64,000 nucleotides of DNA, from contig NZ_JAHCBF010000002.1 of the NCBI RefSeq assembly GCF_018398395.1, positions 62,001 through 126,000 on the forward strand, in the 5' to 3' direction. Below, piece after piece: positions 1 to 12,318 of this stretch. A program made the position numbers and the translations under genes. A model generated the notes under the pieces. That model saw only the letters and a program-made list of their open reading frames with translations. It was not told where the DNA came from and ran no database searches. The first letter of the stretch is position 1. Every line of letters starts with the position of its first letter. Source of the stretch: Croceicoccus gelatinilyticus. GTDB taxonomy: Bacteria; Pseudomonadota; Alphaproteobacteria; Sphingomonadales; Sphingomonadaceae.

Positions 1-3506
<3,506 letters not shown>

Positions 3507-3576
3507 TTTCCGCACTGCGGCGCAAAGGCGCTGCATTGCAGCAACAGTTGTAACCAAAACGACACGCAATCCACGT

Positions 3577-3614
3577 GCGAGGCGCCCCTGACACTTTGAT
3601 CAGGGGCGCCTCGC
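3577..3614 (+). terminator. Stem-loop after gyrB, likely terminator
   Basis: A perfect 15-bp inverted repeat (arms 3577-3591 and 3600-3614, core GGCGCCCCTGA/TCAGGGGCGCC) encloses an 8-nt loop, 70 nt after the gyrB stop. No T-tract follows on the plus strand, which is common for high-GC alphaproteobacterial terminators. It separates gyrB from the TBDR gene. Confidence 0.6.
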
Positions 3615-3693
3615 GGATAATGTCCGCCCCCATGTTCAAGCCGCGGTCCGCTTAGGGACTAACCGCCGCGGCATGCATGAGGGATCCATTGCC

Positions 3694-5919
3694 ATGACCA
3701 GACTTGCCCGCGCGGCGGCGACGACCTGTTCTGCCATCGCCATTGCCTGTGCTTCTCCCGCCTTCGCGCAGGATACGACCGACGAAGTCGTCACCACCGA
3801 CGACCTGACCGAAATCTACGTCTCGGCCAGCCGCCGCGACGAACGCGCCATCGATGTTCCGGTCGCGGTCACCGCGATCTCGGGCCAGGCGCTCGACGTC
3901 ATCAATTCCAGCGGCCTCGACATTCGCTTTCTTTCGGGCCGCACGCCCAGCCTGAACGTCGAAAGCTCGTTCGGCCGTACCTTCCCGCGCTTCTACATTC
4001 GCGGCCTTGGCAACACCGACTTCGACCCGAACGCCGCGCAGCCGGTTTCGGTCGTCTATGACGATGTCGCGCTTGAAAACCCGATGCTGAAGTCCTTCCC
4101 GGTCTTCGACGTCGAAAGCGTCGAGGTCCTGCGCGGACCGCAGGGCACGCTGTTCGGCCGCAACACGCCTGCTGGCGTCGTGAAGATCGATTCGGCCAAG
4201 CCCACCGACTACTTCACCGGCAAGTTCTCCGCCTCCTACGGTACGTATGACACCGTGAACCTCGAAGCGGCCGTCAGCGGCCCGATCTCCGACGTCGTTT
4301 CGGTCCGCCTGTCGGGCCTGATGCAGCGCCGCGACGACTGGGTGAAGAACCTCAACACCACCGGCCTCGCCGATACGGAGTTCGAAGGTTACGAGGACAT
4401 TGCCACCCGCGCGCAGCTGATGATCAAGGACGAAGGACACTCGCTCCTGATCAACGCGCATTACCGCCACCTCGACGGCACGCCGCGCATCTTCCGCGCT
4501 GGCGCCATCCTGCCGGGTTCGAACACGCCGAATGTCGGCTTCGACCCTGAAGAAGCGAGCCTCGACGGCTATACCAACCAGTCGATGGAACAGTGGGGCG
4601 GCAGCCTCCGCGCGACGTTGTCGCTGTTCGACGATGCGACGCTTGCGATCGTTGCCGGTTACGAAGAAGCCAGCGTCGATTCCACCGGCGATATCGACGG
4701 CGGTGACTGCTACGCCTTTATCCCGGGCTGCAACTTCTACGACATCCACGTCGCGGCCTTCCCGGTGAACACGGGTGGCACCACCAAGCCTTCGGAAATG
4801 AGCGGCGAAATCCGCTTCGATACCGGCGACCTTGGCGGTTACCGCGCGCAGGTCGGGGCCTACTTCTTCGATCAGGACCTGTTCTACCGCGAATTCGCAT
4901 ATGACGGCACGACGATCGTTTCCGATGTCCTGCACCGCAACGACAACCGCAACTTCGGCCTCTTTGCAGCGGGTGAAGTTTCGGCAACCGACGCGCTGAC
5001 CCTGCGTGCCGGCATCCGTTATTCGGACGACAAGAAGACCGACCGCATTTCGGGCGTCGCACAGCTTCCCGCCGTCACCCTGCCGCTGACCAACAAGGCC
5101 AAGGGCGACAACATCTCGTGGGACGTCAGCGCCACGTATGAAGTCACCGCCGACACCAACGTCTATGCCCGCGTGGCAACAGGTTACCTCGGCCCTGCGA
5201 TCCAGGACCGCGTGAACTTCTTCTCGGTCCCGAACGTGGCCAAGGAACAGACCACGATCTCGGCAGAAGGCGGCGTGAAGACCGCGCTGCTCGATCGCAA
5301 GCTGCGCCTCGACCTCACCGGTTACTGGTGGCGCACCGACGACCTGCAGCTGACCGCAGTCGGCGGCACGTCGAACTCGGCCCGCCTGATCAACGCTGAT
5401 CACGCCGTCGGCTATGGCATTGAGGGTGAACTGACCGCGCGCCCCGCCCCCGGTCTCGACCTGACGCTGGGCGGTAGCTGGAACTTCACCGAAATCCGTG
5501 ACGACGCGCTGTTCATCGCGCCTTGCGGTGGCGGCTGCACGATGCTTGACCCGATCAACGGCGACGGCCTTGCCGTGATCGACGGCAACGACCTGCCGCA
5601 GGCCCCGCGCTATGTCGCCAATGCGACGCTGCGCTACGGCGTGCCGGTGGGCGCGGGCGAAGTCTATGTCTTCACCGACTGGGCCTATCGTTCGGAAGCC
5701 AACTTCTTCCTTTACGAAGCGACGGAGTTCCGCGGCGAGGAACTGCTCGAAGGCGGAGCGCGCATCGGTTACGCCGCCGACGCCGGCTGGGAAATCGCCG
5801 GCTTCGTGCGCAACATCACCGACGAGATCGTGTTCGTTTCGGGCATCGACTTCAACAACCTGACCGGCATGATCAACGAACCCCGCACCTGGGGCGTGGA
5901 AGTTCGCGCTTCCTTCTGA
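3694..5919 (+). CDS. TonB-dependent receptor
   Basis: Outer-membrane, TonB-energised uptake channel of about 741 aa; substrate unknown. The ATG at 3694 is preceded by a GAGGG-type ribosome site and is followed by a signal peptide ending in ASPAFAQ. The frame also has an ATG at 3673, which would place hydrophilic residues ahead of the signal. The plug domain is recognisable by YVSASRRDERAIDVPVAVTAI, the FYIRGLGNTDF segment and EVLRGPQGTLFGRNTPAG. A long beta-barrel follows, ending in the terminal Phe (VRASF) used for barrel insertion. The style is that of sphingomonad receptors for aromatic or other small organic compounds, but no catabolic genes adjoin it. A second TBDR gene follows after 162 bp. 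Confidence 0.93.
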   Translation: MTRLARAAATTCSAIAIACASPAFAQDTTDEVVTTDDLTEIYVSASRRDERAIDVPVAVTAISGQALDVINSSGLDIRFLSGRTPSLNVESSFGRTFPRFYIRGLGNTDFDPNAAQPVSVVYDDVALENPMLKSFPVFDVESVEVLRGPQGTLFGRNTPAGVVKIDSAKPTDYFTGKFSASYGTYDTVNLEAAVSGPISDVVSVRLSGLMQRRDDWVKNLNTTGLADTEFEGYEDIATRAQLMIKDEGHSLLINAHYRHLDGTPRIFRAGAILPGSNTPNVGFDPEEASLDGYTNQSMEQWGGSLRATLSLFDDATLAIVAGYEEASVDSTGDIDGGDCYAFIPGCNFYDIHVAAFPVNTGGTTKPSEMSGEIRFDTGDLGGYRAQVGAYFFDQDLFYREFAYDGTTIVSDVLHRNDNRNFGLFAAGEVSATDALTLRAGIRYSDDKKTDRISGVAQLPAVTLPLTNKAKGDNISWDVSATYEVTADTNVYARVATGYLGPAIQDRVNFFSVPNVAKEQTTISAEGGVKTALLDRKLRLDLTGYWWRTDDLQLTAVGGTSNSARLINADHAVGYGIEGELTARPAPGLDLTLGGSWNFTEIRDDALFIAPCGGGCTMLDPINGDGLAVIDGNDLPQAPRYVANATLRYGVPVGAGEVYVFTDWAYRSEANFFLYEATEFRGEELLEGGARIGYAADAGWEIAGFVRNITDEIVFVSGIDFNNLTGMINEPRTWGVEVRASF

Positions 5920-6081
5920 TCGCCGCCGATCTGATGGCAACAGGTGCCGCTCGTCTTACGCTCTCTGGGGCGCAAGGCGGGCGGCACTGTCCTTTGTGGC
6001 TATGGACTGATGCACCATGGTCCTAGAAGACTGTCTGGAAACGACGACGTGGCAAAGGCCATGCGCCGAACAGGAGAGGAC

Positions 6082-8403
6082 ATGACTGCCAAGACGCCCC
6101 TGCGCCTCGGTTTCAGCATCATCACAATCATCGCCAGCACCCCCGCGCTTGCCGAGGACGCCGATCAGCGCGTCATCGTGGTGACAGCGCCCGGTGCCGA
6201 CACGCTCGTTTCCGAAGGGACGGTCGTGGGGCGCGAGGACATCGCGGTTGCCGGATCGCCCGACGCGATCGGCGCGCTGACCCGCAATGTCGCAGGCGTC
6301 ACCTTACAGCAGGCACAGGGCAATCCGTGGCAGCCAAACCTGTCGTGGCGCGGCTTCCTCGCCTCTCCGCTGCAGGGCCAGCCGCAGGGGCTTGCCGCCT
6401 ATCTCGACGGCGGGCGCTTCAACCTGCCCTTCGGCGACACGGTGCCTTTCGACGTCATCCCCGATGCCGCGCTGACCTCGATCGCGCTGGTGGAAGCAGA
6501 CCCCGTCTTCGGGCTCAACGCGCTGGGCGGCGCGGTCGTGATGGCGACCGCCACGGGCCGCAGCGATCCAGGCCTCACTGCAACGGCAGCCTACGGCTCT
6601 TATGACGAACGCGAGTTCAGCCTTGCTGGCGGCGGCGCGGGCGACGTGTTTTCCGCCTTCGCAGCGGTACAGTACCGCGCAGAGGACGGCTGGCGCGATT
6701 ATAGCCCGTCCGAACTTTTGAACGGATATGTCGATCTCGGCTACGATGCGGGCGACCATGGCGCGCACCTGAAGTTCGTGGGCGCGGATACCGACCTTAC
6801 CGGCAACGGCGTCGCGCCGATCGAACTGCTGGAGGCACGGCGCAAGTCGGTCTTCACCTGGCCCGACCGCTCGCAGACGAAATATGGCCGCATCAGCCTT
6901 ACACCGTGGGTCGCGCTGGGCGAGGAGACGCGGCTGGAGGGCACGCTCTATTACCAGCGGTTGAAGATCCGCACCGTCAACGGCGATGCTGCCGACATCG
7001 AGGTGTGCGAGGACGACAATCTGGCGGGCCTGCTCTGCCTCGAAACCGTCGAGGATGACGACGATGATGACGGCGGCGAGGAAGAGGGCGAGGTCCTGAC
7101 CGACGCCGGCGGCATGGCGATTGCCGACGTGCTGGGTGGTGAGGATTATGGCGTGCTCAATCGCGGGCGGCTGAAGACCAGCGCGGGCGGCGTTCTATTG
7201 CAGCTTGTCGACGAGCGCGAGCTGATGGGCGGCACCAACCGTCTCGCCATTGGCTTAAGCTATGACGAGAGCCGCAATCGCTTCGATACCGGGACCGAGC
7301 TTGGCGAACTGACCGGGAACCGCAGTGTCGAGGGGCTGGGCCCGATCATCGTGCAGGACAGCGGCGCGATCGCGCCCGTCGGTCTGGTCGCGAAAACGAA
7401 GTTCACCGGTGTGTTCCTGTCCGATAGCCTGCCGCTGACCGACCGGCTGACGGCCGAAATCGGGCTGCGCTACAACCACGCGAACATCGTCCTGCGCGAC
7501 CAGATCGGCACCGCGCTCAACGGCGATCACACGTTCGAGCGTGTGAACCCCGGCCTCTCGCTACGCTACCGCGCGACCGAGGCGCTTACCTTGCGCGGCG
7601 GTTATGCCGAAACGAACCGCACACCCACGCCCGCCGAACTGTCTTGCGCAGACGAGGATGCGCCGTGCAGCCTTGCCAACTTCTTCATCGCCGACCCGCC
7701 GCTCGAACAGGTCGTGGCGAAGTCGTGGAACCTGGGCGCGTCTGGCGAGAGTATCGCAGGCGGATGGGACCTTGCGTGGCAGGCAACTGCATGGCGTACG
7801 ACGAACAGTAACGATATCCAGTTCGTCGCGTCCGAAATCCGTGGCCGCGCCTATTTCCGCAACATCGGCAGCACGCGGCGGCAGGGCTTCGACCTTGGCG
7901 TGAAAGCGCGGCGCGGGCCGCTTTCGCTCTCGGCTGGTTATGCCTTCCTTGATGCGACGTTCCGCGATCCGCTGACCCTGTCGAGCCCGTCCAACCCCTT
8001 CGCCAACGACGACGGCGAGATCGAGGTTTCAAAAGGCGACCGCCTCTCCGGCCTCCCCCGCCACAGCGCGACATTCAGCGCAGACTATGACGGCAACGGA
8101 TTTTCATTCGGCGGCGATGTAATCGCACGCTCAGGCCAGCAGATGGTAGGCGACGAGGCGGGGCAGAACCCGAAAGTTCCCGGCTATGCGCTGGTCAACT
8201 TGCGCGGATCGATCGACCTTGCGCCGGGGCTCTCGCTTTTCGGCGAAGTGCGCAACGCGCTCGATACCGATTACGAGACGTTCGGCACGTTCTCTGAAGT
8301 CGACGAGGTGTTCCTGTCAGAAGCCCCCGATGCCGAGGATCCGCGCGCTTTCGGGCCCGGTGCACCGCGGCGCTGGACGGTGGGCGTGAAGGCCAGCTTC
8401 TGA
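6082..8403 (+). CDS. TonB-dependent receptor with an acidic insert
   Basis: Second receptor of the pair, about 773 aa. The start at 6082 has a strong ribosome site (GGAGAGGA, 6073-6080) and a signal peptide ending in ASTPALAED. The plug has a VIVVTAPGADTLV segment, LSWRGFLASPLQGQPQG and NALGGAVVMATATG. It lacks the EVLRGPQGTLYGRNT-type stretch seen in the other receptors here, so it belongs to a different subgroup. Residues around 320-345 contain a run of Asp and Glu (EDDDDDDGGEEEGE) in what should be an extracellular loop. The C-terminus ends in Phe (VKASF). The operon OsmC-phosphatase-kinase starts 56 bp downstream. The substrate is unknown; a metal or cationic ligand is one guess from the acidic loop. 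Confidence 0.92.
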   Translation: MTAKTPLRLGFSIITIIASTPALAEDADQRVIVVTAPGADTLVSEGTVVGREDIAVAGSPDAIGALTRNVAGVTLQQAQGNPWQPNLSWRGFLASPLQGQPQGLAAYLDGGRFNLPFGDTVPFDVIPDAALTSIALVEADPVFGLNALGGAVVMATATGRSDPGLTATAAYGSYDEREFSLAGGGAGDVFSAFAAVQYRAEDGWRDYSPSELLNGYVDLGYDAGDHGAHLKFVGADTDLTGNGVAPIELLEARRKSVFTWPDRSQTKYGRISLTPWVALGEETRLEGTLYYQRLKIRTVNGDAADIEVCEDDNLAGLLCLETVEDDDDDDGGEEEGEVLTDAGGMAIADVLGGEDYGVLNRGRLKTSAGGVLLQLVDERELMGGTNRLAIGLSYDESRNRFDTGTELGELTGNRSVEGLGPIIVQDSGAIAPVGLVAKTKFTGVFLSDSLPLTDRLTAEIGLRYNHANIVLRDQIGTALNGDHTFERVNPGLSLRYRATEALTLRGGYAETNRTPTPAELSCADEDAPCSLANFFIADPPLEQVVAKSWNLGASGESIAGGWDLAWQATAWRTTNSNDIQFVASEIRGRAYFRNIGSTRRQGFDLGVKARRGPLSLSAGYAFLDATFRDPLTLSSPSNPFANDDGEIEVSKGDRLSGLPRHSATFSADYDGNGFSFGGDVIARSGQQMVGDEAGQNPKVPGYALVNLRGSIDLAPGLSLFGEVRNALDTDYETFGTFSEVDEVFLSEAPDAEDPRAFGPGAPRRWTVGVKASF

Positions 8404-8459
8404 TCTTGGAACAGGTGCGCGGTGAGGCGGTTAGTCTGGCAAAGACCGAAAGGATTACC

Positions 8460-8885
8460 ATGACCACCAATTCCGCATCCGCCAGCTACGAAGGCCTCGG
8501 CAAGGACGGCAAGGGCCACGTCGCAACCAAGTCGGGCGCGCTCGATGCACCCTATGGCTTCAACACCCGTTTCGAGGACGACCCCGGCACCAATCCCGAG
8601 GAACAGATCGCGGCGGCCCACGCCTCGTGCTTCACGATGGCGACCAGTTTCGCGCTGGCCAAGGAAGGCTTCACCGACGGGCGGCTCGACACCGACTGCA
8701 CCGTGACGCTGGAAAAAGATGGCGACGGGTTCACCGTGACGAAGTCCGCGCTGGTTCTGAAAGCCAAAGTTCCCGGCCTGTCGCAGGACCAGTTCGAAAC
8801 GATCACCGACGGATCGAAGGCGGGCTGCCCGATCTCGAAGCTGCTGAAATGCGAGATCACGCTCGAAAGGACGCTCGAATCTTGA
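8460..8885 (+). CDS. OsmC/Ohr-family peroxiredoxin-like protein
   Basis: A 141-aa protein of the OsmC/Ohr family, thiol-dependent peroxidases acting on organic hydroperoxides. The two expected cysteines are visible: the one in AAHASCFTMA and the one in GCPISKLL near the C-terminus. The start at 8460 follows an AAAGGA site. The frame opens earlier (8406), but that part overlaps the end of the TBDR region and lacks family similarity. The stop codon overlaps the TTG start of the next gene, so the three genes 8460-10149 are probably translated together. Confidence 0.9.
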   Translation: MTTNSASASYEGLGKDGKGHVATKSGALDAPYGFNTRFEDDPGTNPEEQIAAAHASCFTMATSFALAKEGFTDGRLDTDCTVTLEKDGDGFTVTKSALVLKAKVPGLSQDQFETITDGSKAGCPISKLLKCEITLERTLES

Positions 8886-9352
8886 GTTCTGGTCCCCGCG
8901 TTCTCTTCGTCTGCCTTGGCAACATCTGCCGCTCTCCGCTGGCAGAAGCGGCCTTCCGCACCGAGGCGGCGAAGGCGGGGCTTTCCGCCGAAGCGGATTC
9001 TGCAGGGACGGCCGCCTACCACGTCGGCGAACCGCCCGACCGCCGCGCCATCCGCGAGGCAGCGCGAAACGGCGTCGACATCGCGCACTATCGCGGGCGG
9101 CAGGTGACCCCGCAGGATTTTCACGACTTCACGCACGTCTTCGCGCTCGACGCTGACAACCTTGCGAACTTGCGCCGTGTCCGCCCCTCGGGCGCCCCTG
9201 CTCGCCTTTCTCTCCTGCTCGACTGTGTCGAAGGGCGCGAGGGCGAGGCCGTGGCCGATCCCTATTACGGCGACGAAAGCGGCTTTGCGGTGACTTGGGA
9301 CGAAGTGAGCGAGGCGGCCCGAGCGCTCGTCGCGGATCTCTCGAACGGATGA
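8882..9352 (+). CDS. Low-molecular-weight phosphotyrosine-type phosphatase
   Basis: A 156-aa phosphatase with the P-loop signature near its N-terminus (FVCLGNICRSPLAEA, CX5R) and the general-acid loop ADPYYGDESGF near residue 130. I start it at TTG 8882, which overlaps the OsmC stop (TTGA) and has AAAGGA at 8866-8871; no ATG lies before the P-loop. The stop overlaps the ATG of the next gene, a fructosamine-3-kinase homologue (ATGA). Members of this family (LMW-PTP-A) are known to remove phosphate from protein-bound ribulosamine 5-phosphate, and such genes are found beside FN3K homologues. That role is therefore more likely here than tyrosine-phosphate signalling, but it is inferred from context. 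Confidence 0.9.
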   Translation: MSSGPRVLFVCLGNICRSPLAEAAFRTEAAKAGLSAEADSAGTAAYHVGEPPDRRAIREAARNGVDIAHYRGRQVTPQDFHDFTHVFALDADNLANLRRVRPSGAPARLSLLLDCVEGREGEAVADPYYGDESGFAVTWDEVSEAARALVADLSNG

Positions 9353-10149
9353 GCGCCAGCACATACGTTGAAAGCCTGATCGGAGAGCGGCCCGCAGAGG
9401 CGAGCGCTCTATCGGGCGGCGACATTGCGGCGGCGTGGCAGGTCACGATGGCCGACGGCCGCCGTTTCGTTCTGAAGAAGGGCGATGACGCTGCGATTCA
9501 GACCGTCATGCTCGAAGCGATCCGCAAGACCGGTTCGCCGGTGCCCAAGGTGATCGCTGCCTTGGGCGATCTGTGCCTGATGGAGCGGGTTCCCTCCGGC
9601 GGTAGTCTGGCGAACAGCTTCGGCCATCTCGGCGAGGTGCTGACGAAGCTCCACGCGCCGACGGACGAAGCCTATGGCTGGCACGAGGATCATTCCTTCG
9701 GGCTGGTCGCCGTGCCCAATGGACGCAGCAACGACTGGCCGCGCTTCTGGTCAGGAAATCGCCTCCTGACCCACGCGCCGCACGTCGATCCGGCCATCGC
9801 GCGCCGGATCGAGGCGCTGGCTGATCGCATCGCCGACATCCTGCCCGCTGCGCCCGCCCCTGCGCTGCTTCACGGCGATTTGTGGGGCGGCAACGTGCTC
9901 TGCTTCGGCGGGCGGGTCAGCGCGCTGATCGATCCGTCATGCTACTATGGCGATCGCGAAGTTGACTGGGCGATGCTGACCGTCTTCAACAATCCGCCCG
10001 ACAGCTTCTTCGAAGCGATGGAGCCCCTGCCCGGCTGGCGCGAGCGGCTGGGGTGTTATCGGCTCTGGCCGCTGCTGGTGCACTTGCGGCTGTTCGGCAC
10101 CACATATCGCGGCGCGGTTGAGAGCGAGCTGACGACGCTCGGCTTTTAA
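9349..10149 (+). CDS. Fructosamine/ketosamine-3-kinase family protein
   Basis: A 266-aa kinase of the FN3K family, which phosphorylates sugar adducts on lysines of glycated proteins; the 3-phosphate makes the adduct unstable and so repairs the protein. Visible motifs are the nucleotide-binding N-lobe (RRFVLKKGDD), the catalytic loop LLHGDLWGGNVL and the metal-binding LIDPSCYYGDREVDWAM. The start ATG (9349) overlaps the phosphatase stop. The C-terminus converges with and overlaps by 2 bp the end of the MFS gene on the other strand. Bacterial members often prefer ribulosamines or erythrulosamines over fructosamines; which applies here cannot be told from sequence. Confidence 0.92.
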   Translation: MSASTYVESLIGERPAEASALSGGDIAAAWQVTMADGRRFVLKKGDDAAIQTVMLEAIRKTGSPVPKVIAALGDLCLMERVPSGGSLANSFGHLGEVLTKLHAPTDEAYGWHEDHSFGLVAVPNGRSNDWPRFWSGNRLLTHAPHVDPAIARRIEALADRIADILPAAPAPALLHGDLWGGNVLCFGGRVSALIDPSCYYGDREVDWAMLTVFNNPPDSFFEAMEPLPGWRERLGCYRLWPLLVHLRLFGTTYRGAVESELTTLGF

Positions 10150-11420
10150 GCTTCGACCACCCAGTCGCGGCGCAGTTGCTTGCCCGCCAGCCCCATCAGG
10201 AAGGCCGCCATGCCATAGAGCGACAGCGCGAAAAGCATGGAATAGCGCAGTGCCTCGTCCCCATAGGTCGGCTTCAGGAAGTCGGACAATGCGCCCAGCG
10301 CATAGATACCGCCGCCAAGACCGATCAGGTTGTTGATCAGCAGGAACATGGACGACGCCGTCGCACGCGCGCGCGGCTCGACAAGGTGCTGGACCGCGGA
10401 CAGGACCGGACCGATCCAGATATAGGCCAGCGCCTGCGGCAGGAGGAACAGGATGAAGGCTACCGCCACGCTGTTCGAGCTGATCCCGCCAGCATAGAAC
10501 GGGATCGCCAGCGCATAGGCGACGGCAGGGAGCCATGCATACCAGGCCTTATCCTTGCCGCCGAGCCGATCGCCGAACCACCCGCCCAGCAGTACGCCGA
10601 CAGTCCCGCCCAGAAGCAGAATCGCGCCGTAGAACTGCGACGTGCCGACAAGGTCGAGGCCGAAGCTGCGCTGGAGGAGGCTGGGCAGCCAGAAGGCAAC
10701 GCCATAGCCGAGCATCGAGGAAGAGGCCGCGCCGAACGAGAGCAGCCAGAACGAAGGCTTGCGCGCCAGCACGCCGGCAATCGCGCCAAAACCGGGCGAT
10801 TCATCACCCGCGACCGGCGCAGGGCGCGGCACGTCCTTGACGATAAACTTGAACGGCAATGCGATGGCTACGCCGCAAAGGCCGACGACGATGAAGGCCA
10901 CGCGCCAGTCGACGAGCGCGGCGATGTAGCCGCCGGTCATCACGCCTAAGGCAGAGCCGAGCGGGATGCCCAACGAATAGATCGAGAGCGCAAAAGCGCG
11001 CTTCGAGGACGGGAAATAGTCCCCGATGATGGCGTATGACGGGGCAACGCCGCCTGCTTCGCCGATGCCTACGCCAAGGCGGGCAAGGAAGATGTGCCAG
11101 AAGTTGGTGGCAAGGCCGCAGATCGCGGTAAACCCGCTCCACGCCACAAGGCTGACGGTAATCACCCAGCTGCGGCTGGTACGGTCGGCCAGCCACGCCA
11201 GCGGCACGGCGAGCGTCGAATAGAGCAGCGCGAAGGCGATACCACCCAACAGCCCCATCTGCGTGTCCGACAGGCCGAGATCGGCCTGGATCGGCGCGGC
11301 AAGGATCGCGAGGATCTGCCGGTCGAGGAAGTTGAACACATAGACGACGAGCAGCATGGCAAGGACAGGGCCGGGCCGTGCTGGCAGTGTTTTGGGCTGT
11401 TGGGCGGTCGTTTCAGTCAT
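10146..11420 (-). CDS. MFS transporter, spinster-like/ACS type
   Basis: A 424-aa major facilitator with about 12 membrane segments. It has the FNFLDRQILAIL first helix typical of this alphaproteobacterial subgroup, the loop motif WLADRTSRSW after helix 2, and LARLGVGIGEAGGVAPSYAII in helices 4-5. Its start overlaps the stop of the upstream hydrolase gene by 4 bp (ATGA), and it is the last gene of the TBDR - hydrolase - MFS operon. It probably carries the compound admitted by the TBDR, or its hydrolysis product, across the inner membrane. The substrate is unknown; an organic anion or aromatic acid is plausible for this subgroup. Confidence 0.88.
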   Translation of the reverse strand: MTETTAQQPKTLPARPGPVLAMLLVVYVFNFLDRQILAILAAPIQADLGLSDTQMGLLGGIAFALLYSTLAVPLAWLADRTSRSWVITVSLVAWSGFTAICGLATNFWHIFLARLGVGIGEAGGVAPSYAIIGDYFPSSKRAFALSIYSLGIPLGSALGVMTGGYIAALVDWRVAFIVVGLCGVAIALPFKFIVKDVPRPAPVAGDESPGFGAIAGVLARKPSFWLLSFGAASSSMLGYGVAFWLPSLLQRSFGLDLVGTSQFYGAILLLGGTVGVLLGGWFGDRLGGKDKAWYAWLPAVAYALAIPFYAGGISSNSVAVAFILFLLPQALAYIWIGPVLSAVQHLVEPRARATASSMFLLINNLIGLGGGIYALGALSDFLKPTYGDEALRYSMLFALSLYGMAAFLMGLAGKQLRRDWVVEA

Positions 11421-12289
11421 CGTGCGTGGGTCTGCAGGAAGGGGCCGATGGCGGCAAGCACTTCGGGTTCGTCGAGCAGCGGCGCATGGCCGCGATTAGG
11501 CACGGCAACGGCCTCGAACGGGCCGGAGTGGCGCTTGTCCATCTCCGCCACGGTCTCGCCAGAGAACAGGTCGCTGAGCGCCCCCCGCACGGCCATGATC
11601 GGCAAATTGTCCAGCGCCTGCCAGACCGGCCAGAGATCGGTCGGCACGACGGCATCGTCATCGGGGTCAAGCCCCTTGGCGATGGCCGGATCGTAGGCCG
11701 ACGACACGCCCGATGCATCCTCGACACAGGTCCGGCGGGCAAAGGCCATCCAGTCCTCGTCGCCGAAGTCGGGGAATGCCTCTGCATTGACGGCTGCGAT
11801 GCGCGACGCCGCCTCTTCCCAGTCCGCCGCTGGAGCGCGGGGCCCCACGTAGCTGCGGATGCGGTCGAGGCCGCCTTCTTCCAGAACCGGCCCTACGTCG
11901 TTGAGGACCAGGGCGGCGACTTTGGCCGGGGCAAGCGCGCCCATGACCATGCCAATCAACCCACCCATCGAAGTGCCGACGATTCCGAACCTTTCGATAC
12001 CGAGGTCGGCCATCAGGGTGAACATGTCGCCCGAATAGATGTCGATCCGGTACTGGTCGGACTTGTCGTCGTATTCCGACAGGCCCCGTCCCCGCTGGTC
12101 CGGTACGATCAGGCGGTGGCCCGAAAGGTGCGGAATCAGGGGTTCGAAGTCGGCGCTGTTACGGGTCAGCCCGTGCATCAGGAGCAGCGGGAGCCCCCCG
12201 CCCGCGCCATCCGCTACCGGATAGTCGCGGGCGAAGAGATCCAGCCGCCCGTCCGCGGAGCGGAACCGGTGGCTGCGATACTCTGTCAT
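11417..12289 (-). CDS. Alpha/beta-hydrolase
   Basis: A 290-aa alpha/beta-hydrolase without a signal peptide. The oxyanion-hole segment is LLLMHGLTRNSADF and the nucleophile elbow is GTSMGG. The acid is probably in the C-terminal half, and the catalytic His is in NRGHAPLLDEPEVL. PDQRGRGLSEYD is typical of hydrolases acting on small organic esters or C-C bonds. It starts 30 bp after the end of the TBDR gene and overlaps the MFS gene, so receptor, hydrolase and transporter form one unit. The hydrolase probably cleaves the imported compound in the cytoplasm; the substrate is not known. Confidence 0.88.
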   Translation of the reverse strand: MTEYRSHRFRSADGRLDLFARDYPVADGAGGGLPLLLMHGLTRNSADFEPLIPHLSGHRLIVPDQRGRGLSEYDDKSDQYRIDIYSGDMFTLMADLGIERFGIVGTSMGGLIGMVMGALAPAKVAALVLNDVGPVLEEGGLDRIRSYVGPRAPAADWEEAASRIAAVNAEAFPDFGDEDWMAFARRTCVEDASGVSSAYDPAIAKGLDPDDDAVVPTDLWPVWQALDNLPIMAVRGALSDLFSGETVAEMDKRHSGPFEAVAVPNRGHAPLLDEPEVLAAIGPFLQTHAR

Positions 12290-12318
12290 GGTCGAGATCC
12301 TTTCCGATCCACCGGGGA

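Noticed and set aside
3652-5940. A long open frame on the minus strand (about 760 codons) under the first TBDR gene
   Set aside because: It is the antisense shadow of a well-supported TBDR gene, caused by codon bias in high-GC DNA. Its product has no recognisable domain. Similar shadows lie opposite the TBDR genes at 12484-14703 and 28534-30666.
5941-5990. GTGCCGC...GCGGCACTG in the gap before the second TBDR gene, looking like part of a cobalamin riboswitch
   Set aside because: Only a 7-bp stem with a long loop and a GGCACTG-like end are present; the other conserved riboswitch boxes are missing and the gap is too short (162 bp).
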